From NCBI RefSeq assembly GCF_902488755.1, contig NZ_CABTXF010000028.1, positions 1-17,212 of the forward strand: a DNA stretch of 17,212 nt, written 5' to 3'. The translations under genes were made by a program, and so were the position numbers. Numbering within the stretch: position 1 is the stretch's first letter; every line of letters starts with the position of its first letter. This DNA is from an uncultured Murdochiella sp. (lineage in GTDB: Bacteria; Bacillota; Clostridia; Tissierellales; Peptoniphilaceae). Shown one piece after another: positions 1-6,842 of the stretch. The notes under the pieces are model-generated. The model ran no database searches. It saw only the letters and a program-made list of their open reading frames with translations, and had not been told where the DNA came from.

Positions 1-1130
1 CCCACAGCCGGATCAATCGCATCATTCGTGCGTCGTCTGCCTGCTCCGAGAAGCAAGGAACTCTTTCCTATTGTTTCTGCGTTGATGGCAGAGATAGTGC
101 CATCCTCTTCGGCTTTGCCCTCAAGAGAATATGTTGCTTTGGGGAAAAGAGAAGGATCTTCGACGTAGGAAACCTCTCCGCCTTGATTCTTCACCATCGC
201 CTTAAACTTTTGAAGCGCTCTTCCTGAGGTAATCGCGTCGCGAACAAGTTCCTCCGCTTCGGCATCACTCTTCGCGCATTCCCCGGCAAGGAGCATCGCT
301 TTGGCAAGCGCATAACACTCCGCCTTAAAATCGGCAGGACCTTCTCCGCAAAGTGTTTCTATTGCTTCTTTAACCTCCATGGCATTGCCAACGGCACACC
401 CCAAAGGTTGCGTCATATCCGTCACCAGTGCGATGGTTTTCTTTCCATTGTCCTCGCCGATGCCGACCATGACTTCGGCGAGACGAATTGCTTCTTCCGG
501 TGTTTTCATAAATGCACCGGAACCGTATTTGACATCCAAAACAATGGCATCCGAACCGTCCGCCAATTTCTTCGACATGATGGAGGCGGCAATGAGAGGA
601 AGGGAATCTACCGTTCCGGTCACATCGCGTAAACCGTAGAGAACTTTATCCACCGGCGCTATATCTGCACTTTGCCCGATAATGGCTATACCATCGCGTG
701 AAACAAATTCAGTGAACTCCTCTTCCCCAATCTCTGTTCGAAATCCGGGAATACTCTCGAGCTTATCAATCGTTCCGCCGGTAAACCCTAATCCCCTGCC
801 AGAGAGCTTAGCAATGGGCAAACCACATGCCGCAACAATGGGGGCGATTACTAACGAGGTTTTATCGCCGACTCCGCCGGAAGAATGTTTGTCCACTATG
901 GGATGGCGAAGCGCCGGAAAAGACAGGCGATCACCTGAATACGCCATTTCTCTTGTCAGACTCGCCAACTCTCGACTATCCATGCCGGAAAAATAAATCG
1001 CCATGAGCAAGGCGGAAATTTGATAGTCCGGAATCGTCTTGGTTTTGACGCCATCCACAAAATAGCGAATTTCTTCGTCTTCCAGCGTTCCTCCATTGCG
1101 TTTTTTAAGTATGATATCTACGATATTCAT
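1..1130 (-). CDS. pdp: Pyrimidine-nucleoside phosphorylase, 3' end cut by window edge
   Basis: The enzyme splits uridine, deoxyuridine or thymidine with phosphate into a free base and (deoxy)ribose 1-phosphate in cytoplasmic pyrimidine salvage. The first 376 residues are present; the family is usually about 430-440 long, so only the C-terminal part is missing. Visible motifs are the phosphate-binding KHSSGGVGDKTSL (residues 81-93), the family signature SGRGLGFTGGTIDKLE (110-125) and LYGLRDVTGTVDS (164-176) followed by SIMSKKLA. The ATG at 1130 has AAGGAGG just upstream. It starts 13 bases after the metallophosphoesterase stop, so it is probably the last visible gene of the copA transcript. 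Pdp rather than strict thymidine phosphorylase (deoA) is inferred from the Bacillota-like setting; motifs alone do not separate the two. Confidence 0.93.
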   Translation of the reverse strand, partial: MNIVDIILKKRNGGTLEDEEIRYFVDGVKTKTIPDYQISALLMAIYFSGMDSRELASLTREMAYSGDRLSFPALRHPIVDKHSSGGVGDKTSLVIAPIVAACGLPIAKLSGRGLGFTGGTIDKLESIPGFRTEIGEEEFTEFVSRDGIAIIGQSADIAPVDKVLYGLRDVTGTVDSLPLIAASIMSKKLADGSDAIVLDVKYGSGAFMKTPEEAIRLAEVMVGIGEDNGKKTIALVTDMTQPLGCAVGNAMEVKEAIETLCGEGPADFKAECYALAKAMLLAGECAKSDAEAEELVRDAITSGRALQKFKAMVKNQGGEVSYVEDPSLFPKATYSLEGKAEEDGTISAINAETIGKSSLLLGAGRRRTNDAIDPAV

Positions 1131-1143
1131 CGTGCCTCCTTGA

Positions 1144-2049
1144 TTAGTGAATAGACTGCGAAGTCAGCGTAATCACAACTAATTCCTGGTCGTTGAACAG
1201 ACGGAAGGGAAACTTTGATCCCCCCATGCCGGTCGAAACGACCATACTCTGCTTTCCCCGTTGATAAATGCCCTTACTGTACGCTGGGAACAATTTTCGT
1301 TCCGGCGACAATACACCTCCTACAATAGGAAGGCGAATCACGCCGCCGTGAACATGACCGGAAAGAATAAGGTCGGCTCCCCAATCCGCATAGGTTTCAA
1401 ACGGCAAAGGGTTGTGCGCAAGAAGAATGGTATAGTCGTCTCCTTTTTTGCCCAACAGCTCCTCCATGTTTGGCGGCGAAGAGTACTCGTAACACCCCAA
1501 TGGCTCCATCAGTCCGACAAGACGAATCGTTGCTTCACGGTGTAGCAACGTTACCGTGCGATTCTCCAAACGAATCACACCAATCGCATCAAGCGCCTTA
1601 TAGAAAGTTTCCGCGCCTTCCATGTTCTCATCGCGATAAAGCTCATGATTGCCGCGAATATAATACGTGGGATACTTCTCGGCGATGGGCTTTAACGCTT
1701 CGACCACGTCGTCTACCTTTTTCGTGCGACGGGAAATAATGTCTCCGGTCAACACGACAATATTGGGCTTTGCCTCGTCTATCGCTTCTTGCAGCTTACT
1801 TCCTTTTTGTCCGAAGACATTGTCATGTAAGTCCGAAATCTGCGCAATGCGATAGTTGTTAAACGCATTGGGCAAATAGGGACTTTCCACCGTATATTCT
1901 GTCGTTTTGAATGTCATATTACTCCGATAAAAAGACCACAGCAGGCTAAAAAAAAGGAGTGCGCTGAGAAGGAGAACGGTCACGCGGTGCCATTTTCCCA
2001 TCCAGTCGCTGAGCATCCTTTTCTTTTTTCGTTTTCTCGTCGAGCCCAT
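1144..2049 (-). CDS. Membrane-anchored metallophosphoesterase (YkuE-like)
   Basis: This is a calcineurin-like two-metal phosphoesterase of the YkuE type. Its substrate is unknown. The N-terminus is basic, followed by one hydrophobic segment (about residues 23-39), which suggests a signal anchor with the catalytic domain outside the membrane. The metal-binding series is complete: DLH (73-75), GD (102-103), GNHE (133-136), AHNP (211-214) and GHVHGG (231-236), and the C-terminal GMGGSKFPFRLFN is typical of the group. The frame is open to a GTG at 2067 that overlaps the stop of the preceding gene as GTGA. I prefer the ATG at 2049 (301 aa), because GAGGG lies 11 bases before it and no Shine-Dalgarno sequence precedes the GTG. 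Either way it is coupled to the flavoprotein gene upstream. Confidence 0.88.
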   Translation of the reverse strand: MGSTRKRKKKRMLSDWMGKWHRVTVLLLSALLFFSLLWSFYRSNMTFKTTEYTVESPYLPNAFNNYRIAQISDLHDNVFGQKGSKLQEAIDEAKPNIVVLTGDIISRRTKKVDDVVEALKPIAEKYPTYYIRGNHELYRDENMEGAETFYKALDAIGVIRLENRTVTLLHREATIRLVGLMEPLGCYEYSSPPNMEELLGKKGDDYTILLAHNPLPFETYADWGADLILSGHVHGGVIRLPIVGGVLSPERKLFPAYSKGIYQRGKQSMVVSTGMGGSKFPFRLFNDQELVVITLTSQSIH

Positions 2050-2063
2050 GTATGCTTTATCCC

Positions 2064-3008
2064 TCACTTGTTCTGCTGATCCAGATAGCGACCTGCTTCG
2101 ATAGCGGCTGTCGCACCGTCCGAAAGGGCTCCGACAATTTGGCGAACGGTCTTTGTGCGCACATCTCCTGCCGCAAACACCCCTTGCAAATTGGTTTTGG
2201 TGTCCTCTCCTGCCACAATGTAGCCGGCATCATCTAAGAGAATCTGTTCTTTATAAAGCGAGGTATTCGGGATCATTCCAATGTAAATGAACAACCCAAA
2301 ATCCCCTTCGATGGTTTTTTCTTCTCCGGTCACGTTGTTTTTCATCACAAACGAGGATAACGTCGGATCTCCTCCGAGTCGTACCACTTCCGTATTCAAT
2401 ACGACTTGGATTTTTCCAGATGCCTTTGCGCGTTCCTGCAGCAACTTTGTTGCACGTGGTACGGGACCACGATAAAGAATGGTCACCGCATCGCTCAGCG
2501 TCGAAAGATAAAGACTTTCATCAAATGCCGCATCGCCGCCGCCGACAACATAGATGGGTAGTCCTGCAAAAAACGGACCGTCACAGGTCGCGCAGTATCC
2601 CAATCCTCTTCCGATATACGCATCTTCATGGTCAAGACCGAGTTTGCGCGGATTAGCGCCGGTCGCCAAGATAACAGCTCCCGCTTCCCAAATGGTTTCC
2701 TCGGTCTCTACACGTTTGGGCATTCCCTCCAAGGTCACTCGAATCACTTCGCCACGCAGAAACTGCGCACCGAAATGTTGCGCCTGTTCTTTCATGCGAG
2801 ACGCCAGTACGGACGGATCATTATCCCCACCCGGCATATTTTCAACAACAGCGGTAACCATCATCTGTCCGCCAATGGTCTCCTTTTCCAAAACGACGAC
2901 CGATTTTCCGCTTCGTGCCGCATAAAGCGCAGCAGAAAGACCGGCAGGTCCTCCTCCGATAATGAGAATGTCCACTCTTTTTTGGTCTTTTCTTGTTTCT
3001 TGTGTCAT
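2064..3008 (-). CDS. trxB: Thioredoxin-reductase-like FAD/NAD(P) oxidoreductase
   Basis: The 314-residue protein has the length and layout of low-molecular-weight thioredoxin reductase: FAD-binding GGGPAG (18-23), redox-active CATC (139-142, in CATCDGPFF), nucleotide-binding GGGDAA (156-161), and the C-terminal FAD motif GVFAAGD (276-282). Such enzymes pass electrons from NADPH through FAD to a disulfide in thioredoxin. The oddity is the NADPH 2'-phosphate motif HRRxxxR, which reads YRGPVPR here (179-185): the first His is Tyr and the second Arg is Gly. The electron donor may therefore differ, or the partner may not be classical thioredoxin. The ATG overlaps the stop of the HAD gene by four bases (ATGA), with AAGGA upstream. 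The symbol trxB rests on overall similarity; a specialised paralogue is possible. Confidence 0.85.
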   Translation of the reverse strand: MTQETRKDQKRVDILIIGGGPAGLSAALYAARSGKSVVVLEKETIGGQMMVTAVVENMPGGDNDPSVLASRMKEQAQHFGAQFLRGEVIRVTLEGMPKRVETEETIWEAGAVILATGANPRKLGLDHEDAYIGRGLGYCATCDGPFFAGLPIYVVGGGDAAFDESLYLSTLSDAVTILYRGPVPRATKLLQERAKASGKIQVVLNTEVVRLGGDPTLSSFVMKNNVTGEEKTIEGDFGLFIYIGMIPNTSLYKEQILLDDAGYIVAGEDTKTNLQGVFAAGDVRTKTVRQIVGALSDGATAAIEAGRYLDQQNK

Positions 3009-3832
3009 GACCAGAATCCTTCTTCTTTCAGCTGTTCTATTGCCTGCGCAACGCCAAAATCCGATGCGGTAGCGGTAACGCGATCCGCCGCATCCTTCAC
3101 TTCCGCCAATGCATTGCCCATGGCGATTCCCATGCCCGCTTTGGCAATCATTCGACGGTCGTTAGAATAATCCCCCATGGCACAGATATCTTCCGGCGCA
3201 ATGCCCAGCGCGTCGGCAATCACCAAGATGCCGTTCCATTTATCCACACGCTCCGCCATGACTTCAATAAGCCCTTTTCCCGACATGGTAACGGTTATAG
3301 AGGGAATCTCACGCAAATCGCGCAACAAAGCATTCTGACGCTCCACATCTTCGCCTGTGGAATACTGTATTTTCAACATTTCCTGCGAACCCATTTCCAA
3401 GTCGGCACGTTCCTGAATATGGATGTTGCACTGCATCCGTGTACCATATTCGGTTTTAGAGGCGATAAGATGCGCAAAGCGTTCCGGCAAACAGTACGGT
3501 GAAAAGAGGGTCTCCTGCGAATAAAAGTGAAAATAAACGCGGTGGCGGATTCCTATCTGAATGAGTTGAACCGCCGTTTGCGTAGGAATGGCTTCTTTAT
3601 ATAGTACTTTGCCATCCGGTGTTGCCACCACTGCGCCGTTTGACCCGATGCAATACGCACGAAGCCCAGCCTGCGCAGCCAAAAACTGCGGCGATCGCAA
3701 AACACGTCCGGTGACCAGCGCAATCGTTTTTCCTGCATTCTGCAAAGCGCGAAGGCAATTTCGATTTCGTCCTTTTATACTTCCTTCCACCAAAAGCGTC
3801 TGATCCAAGTCAAACGCAAATAGCCTCAACAT
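3005..3832 (-). CDS. Cof-type HAD-IIB family phosphatase
   Basis: This is a 275-residue cytoplasmic haloacid-dehalogenase-type hydrolase. Members dephosphorylate sugar phosphates, nucleotides or flavin-type cofactors, and the substrate cannot be read from sequence. Motif I is DLDQT (8-12), with the nucleophile D8 and acid D10; Gln replaces the usual Gly of DxDGT. Motif II is VTGR (40-43), followed by IGSNGAVV. A Lys in the VDKWNG stretch near 198 is the likely motif III, and motif IV is GDYSND (220-225). The end, AGMGIAMGNA and ADRVTATASDFGVAQAI, is typical of the Cof family. The ATG at 3832 overlaps the last seven bases of copA, and AGGAG lies before it, so translation is likely coupled to copA. 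Its link to copper is only positional. Confidence 0.9.
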   Translation of the reverse strand: MLRLFAFDLDQTLLVEGSIKGRNRNCLRALQNAGKTIALVTGRVLRSPQFLAAQAGLRAYCIGSNGAVVATPDGKVLYKEAIPTQTAVQLIQIGIRHRVYFHFYSQETLFSPYCLPERFAHLIASKTEYGTRMQCNIHIQERADLEMGSQEMLKIQYSTGEDVERQNALLRDLREIPSITVTMSGKGLIEVMAERVDKWNGILVIADALGIAPEDICAMGDYSNDRRMIAKAGMGIAMGNALAEVKDAADRVTATASDFGVAQAIEQLKEEGFWS

Positions 3833-4044
3833 GTTTTCTCCTCAATGGCAGTGACCGTATATCCGGCATCCGCTACGGCTTGTTTTAAGGCTTCATCGCT
3901 GACTTCGTTTGTTAACTGCACTTCGGCAACCGCATTTTCCAAGTCCACCTCTGCATGAACCCCGTCGATGGCATTAAGCGCATCTTGAACATGCTTTTGA
4001 CAATGCATACAAGACATGCCCTCTATGGATAATTGTTTTTTCAT
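3826..4044 (-). CDS. copZ: CopZ-like copper chaperone from an internal in-frame start of copA
   Basis: The last 72 residues of the copA frame form a complete CopZ-size domain: it begins MKKQLSIEGMSCMHC, carries the Cu+-binding CMHC (12-15), and ends with GYTVTAIEEKTC. Free CopZ proteins are about 68-72 residues long and usually begin in this way. An ATG at 4044 is preceded by a perfect AAAGGAG six bases upstream, which is as good as the site used by copA itself. I infer that ribosomes start here and make a free cytoplasmic chaperone as well as the fused domain. E. coli obtains a copper chaperone from copA by a programmed frameshift; here the route would be internal initiation. Whether both products exist, or whether the fusion is a recent loss of a stop codon, cannot be told from sequence. 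Confidence 0.6.
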   Translation of the reverse strand: MKKQLSIEGMSCMHCQKHVQDALNAIDGVHAEVDLENAVAEVQLTNEVSDEALKQAVADAGYTVTAIEEKTC

Positions 4045-6639
4045 ACGCTGCTCCTTTCCTATAGAATGCACAGCCGCGTTCTTCCCTGTTGCAGAATAGT
4101 CCACTTTATTCTCATGTTTAACACCATTTCGAAAGGTGTTCTCCTGCAACGACGCTTCGCCTTTATTGTACCCCATCCCTCTCTGTATCGAACGGATGTT
4201 TACTACGTGTTTTTTCTCTTCTGGCAAAGAGGAAACATCGTCCTGTTGAACACGAAAACGCTGCAACGTCAGAGCATTCGTCATCACAAAAACCGAAGAA
4301 AGGCTCATCGCCGCAGCCGCAATCATCGGATTCAGGGTCACGTTAAAGAACGGATAGAACACTCCTGCAGCAAGTGGAATACAAAGGACGTTATAGAAAA
4401 AAGCCCAAAACAGATTCTGTCGTATTTTCGCAGTCGTGCGTGCTGACAGATCGATTGCCGTCACCACATCCCGTAAATCCGAACGGATTAAAACAACATC
4501 CGCGGAATCCACCGCAACATCCGTACCGGCGCCAATGGCAATACCCACATCAGCACGCACGAGCGCAGGCGCATCATTAATTCCGTCTCCTACCATTGCC
4601 AGAAGACCAGCATGGCTTTCTTGCCATTTACGCAAAAACGCCTCTTTTTCCTGCGGAAGAAGACCGGCAGCAAATTGCTCGACATTAAGGTCGCGCGCGA
4701 TGGCTTTGGCGGTTCGCTCCGTGTCGCCGGTGAGCATGAGGGGCGTTATGCCACGAGTAGAAATGGCATGTATGGCTATACGGCTGGAAGGCTTGATCAC
4801 ATCCGCAATACCGAATACGGCTGCAATTTTGCCATCCACCGCAAAATAAATCGGTGTTTTTCCTTCATCCGCCATTTTCTCCGCCACGGAAAGAAAGGCA
4901 TCGACACCAATTCCTGTTTCCTGCATCATTCGCACATTTCCTGCCACAAGCGCATAGGATTTCTCTTCCTGCACAAATCGAGCACTTACCCCCTTTCCAG
5001 GGATAGCAGAAAATAACTCCACCGGTTTGGGGAAAATCGATCGCTCTTTTGCCTCTTCTACCACTGCCTGCGCAAGAGGTTGTTCGGACTGCGCCTCAAG
5101 CGATGCAGCAAGCCAAAGAATCTGCTGCACGTCGAGGTCGTCAAAAAGAAAGAGATCCGTCATACGCGGGTGTCCTTCGGTAATCGTGCCTGTTTTATCC
5201 AGGGCAAGAACCTGAATTTCATGCAGGCGTTCCAGCGCCTCAGCCGATTTAATCAACAGACCATTTTCTGCCGCTTTTCCCGTCGCAACCATGACCACTA
5301 CCGGCGTAGCTAAACCGAGCGCACACGGACAAGAAATGACTAAAACCGAAATAGCCAAACGGAGAGCAAATGTGAACGGCTGACCTAACGCCATCCAAAC
5401 CACAAAAGTGAAAAGGGCAATGCCGATGACAATAGGAACAAAGACGGCAGATATCTTGTCTGCCAACGCCTGCATCGGCGCTTTTGTTGCCTGTGCTTCT
5501 TCCACCAGCGCAATAATCTTTGCCAGCGTCGTTTCCTCACCCACCGCCGTCGCACGAAATCGAAATGCCCCGACAGTGTTCATTGTAGCTCCTGTTACAC
5601 AATCCCCTACGTGTTTTTCCACAGGAAGGCTTTCCCCCGTAATGGCGGATTCATCAATACTACTTTGTCCCTCTACGATAATGCCATCCAGGGCAATGCG
5701 TTCTCCCGGACGTACAGAAAGAATATCCCCTTTTTCTACTTCTTCAATGGGAACGATGATCTCCTGCTCGTTTCGCCATAGCCTTGCCGTTTTTGGTTGC
5801 AGTGCCATCAGAGCACGCAAAGAATCCGTGGTTTTCCGTTTACTGTTCAATTCCCCGTATTTCCCCAAGGTGATAAGGGTTAGAATCGTTCCGGCTCCTT
5901 CAAAATACAGGTCGTGGCGATAGTGCATCACGCGGTCTATATCTCCAGAGCCTAATCCATAACTAATTTGAAAAAGGGCAAACACGCCGTAAAAAACAGC
6001 CGCTGCCGCTCCGACAGCAATAAGCGAATCCATATTCGGCTGACCGTGACGCAGACTCGTAAACCCATGAAGAAAATAGGTCCGATTAACAAACACAATG
6101 GGTATGACAAGCAAAAACTGGGTTAGCGCGTAATTCATGCTGCCTGAAGGACCAAGAAAAAAAGACGGAAGAGGCAAACCGATCATCGGTCCCATAGAGA
6201 CGAAAAGTAAAAGCAGAAGGAGAGGAACGGAAATCCGCAATCGCTTGCGCATATCTTTTCCTTGCAAAACAAAGGGATCTTCTTCCGTATCGCTTTTTTT
6301 ATCGTGTACATTTTGTTTCGCTGCTGTATTCTTCTTTTGATGCGCCGAATACCCCACCATTTCAACCGCTTTTTCGACTTTCTCTACCGTAGCCTTTTCG
6401 CCGTCGTAAACGACATCCATAGTATTGGTCAAAAGGCTTACCTGCACCTTCTGCACTCCCTCAACAGCGAAAACCGCCTGTTCAACGGCATGTTGACATG
6501 CCGCACAAGTCATACCTTCTACGATAAAGCGGATTTTATCGCGCGATGCATCATCTCTTTCGATGATCTCTTGTCTGCCCCGTTCTTTCACGAAATCCGT
6601 TAAATTGGTCTTCCGTACGGGAGAATGCTCTTTTCTCAT
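3826..6639 (-). CDS. copA: Cu+-exporting P1B-type ATPase with a C-terminal CopZ-like domain
   Basis: The 937-residue protein pumps Cu+ out across the cytoplasmic membrane. In order it has a charged N-terminus, a heavy-metal domain with CAAC (45-48), eight expected membrane segments, TGE (334-336), the intramembrane CPC (437-439), the phosphorylated DKTGT (481-485), GDGIND (684-689), and the copper-site residues YN (749-750) and MSLSS (778-782). This set identifies the Cu+ subgroup. Two things are odd. The near-invariant SEHPL motif of the nucleotide domain reads SEQPL (518-522). The pump core ends near residue 797, but the frame continues through about 68 residues of linker into a second heavy-metal domain with CMHC (877-880). 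That domain has its own start signals (see the copZ entry). The ATG at 6639 has AAGGAG upstream. No copper repressor gene is adjacent. Confidence 0.95.
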   Translation of the reverse strand: MRKEHSPVRKTNLTDFVKERGRQEIIERDDASRDKIRFIVEGMTCAACQHAVEQAVFAVEGVQKVQVSLLTNTMDVVYDGEKATVEKVEKAVEMVGYSAHQKKNTAAKQNVHDKKSDTEEDPFVLQGKDMRKRLRISVPLLLLLLFVSMGPMIGLPLPSFFLGPSGSMNYALTQFLLVIPIVFVNRTYFLHGFTSLRHGQPNMDSLIAVGAAAAVFYGVFALFQISYGLGSGDIDRVMHYRHDLYFEGAGTILTLITLGKYGELNSKRKTTDSLRALMALQPKTARLWRNEQEIIVPIEEVEKGDILSVRPGERIALDGIIVEGQSSIDESAITGESLPVEKHVGDCVTGATMNTVGAFRFRATAVGEETTLAKIIALVEEAQATKAPMQALADKISAVFVPIVIGIALFTFVVWMALGQPFTFALRLAISVLVISCPCALGLATPVVVMVATGKAAENGLLIKSAEALERLHEIQVLALDKTGTITEGHPRMTDLFLFDDLDVQQILWLAASLEAQSEQPLAQAVVEEAKERSIFPKPVELFSAIPGKGVSARFVQEEKSYALVAGNVRMMQETGIGVDAFLSVAEKMADEGKTPIYFAVDGKIAAVFGIADVIKPSSRIAIHAISTRGITPLMLTGDTERTAKAIARDLNVEQFAAGLLPQEKEAFLRKWQESHAGLLAMVGDGINDAPALVRADVGIAIGAGTDVAVDSADVVLIRSDLRDVVTAIDLSARTTAKIRQNLFWAFFYNVLCIPLAAGVFYPFFNVTLNPMIAAAAMSLSSVFVMTNALTLQRFRVQQDDVSSLPEEKKHVVNIRSIQRGMGYNKGEASLQENTFRNGVKHENKVDYSATGKNAAVHSIGKEQRMKKQLSIEGMSCMHCQKHVQDALNAIDGVHAEVDLENAVAEVQLTNEVSDEALKQAVADAGYTVTAIEEKTC
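4051..4057 (-). promoter_or_regulatory. Ribosome binding site inside copA for the CopZ-like product
   Basis: The minus strand reads AAAGGAG here, six bases before the in-frame ATG at 4044. It falls in the non-domain linker of CopA (around residues 861-864), where no protein constraint explains it. This is the main sequence evidence for a separate CopZ product. Confidence 0.6.
4120..4140. repeat. Near-perfect 21-base palindrome in the copA-copZ linker
   Basis: AACACC at the left is matched by GGTGTT at the right. The inner bases also pair apart from one mismatch and one G-T pair around the centre. It lies about 75 bases before the internal copZ start and codes for part of the linker that belongs to no domain. 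It may be an RNA hairpin affecting copZ translation, a degraded operator, or chance. No T-run follows on the minus strand, so it is not a clear terminator. Confidence 0.4.
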
Positions 6640-6842
6640 TTGTCTCTCCTTTTCCTCTTGTATCTACCCCACCATTAAGGGAATATGCAAAAAAATATTT
6701 TTCACAGCGAACAGAATATTCTTTTTTCGGGTATAGGGATTTCGACAGACATTTTATAGCAACCGCAAGATGATATGCGTCTGACGATGGCGCTGCGGAA
6801 AATGTGCTGGTTAAACTGCAGAAGCAAAAGAGAGGAGCTTAT
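6640..6842. promoter_or_regulatory. Divergent control region between copA and the DUF5684-like gene
   Basis: These 203 bases should hold the promoters of both the copA run (minus) and the DUF5684-like gene (plus). Two perfect AT-rich palindromes are present: a 12-base one at 6691-6702 and AGAATATTCT at 6713-6722. Candidate -10 boxes occur, such as TATAAA on the minus strand at 6753-6758, but none has a convincing -35 box at the right distance. I see no clear CopY box (TACAnnTGTA) or CueR-type dyad. A C-rich stretch TACCCC at 6665-6670 is faintly like part of a CsoR site but lacks a matching half. Confidence 0.45.

Noticed and set aside
379..996. Plus-strand open frames opposite pdp
   Set aside because: They are shadows of a well-conserved gene on the other strand, with no ribosome binding site or recognisable domain.
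3005..3832. HAD gene damaged because motif I is DLDQT instead of DxDGT
   Set aside because: Both catalytic aspartates and all later motifs are intact and the frame is full length, so the enzyme is probably active.
3826..4250. A programmed frameshift producing the copper chaperone, as in E. coli copA
   Set aside because: The chaperone domain is at the C-terminus and in frame with a good internal start, so no frameshift is needed, and I see no slippery heptamer with a following stop at the relevant place.
4033..4446. A plus-strand frame opposite the CopA-CopZ linker
   Set aside because: No Shine-Dalgarno sequence and no domain, and it overlaps conserved parts of CopA; the linker is better explained as read-through coding or leader DNA.
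5408..5923. A 171-codon plus-strand frame opposite copA
   Set aside because: It covers the conserved actuator and membrane part of CopA; the Ala/Ser/Thr-rich translation is typical of an antisense shadow.
6661..6690. A CsoR operator around TACCCC upstream of copA
   Set aside because: Only one half resembles such a site; the matching GGGGTA half is absent at the right spacing.
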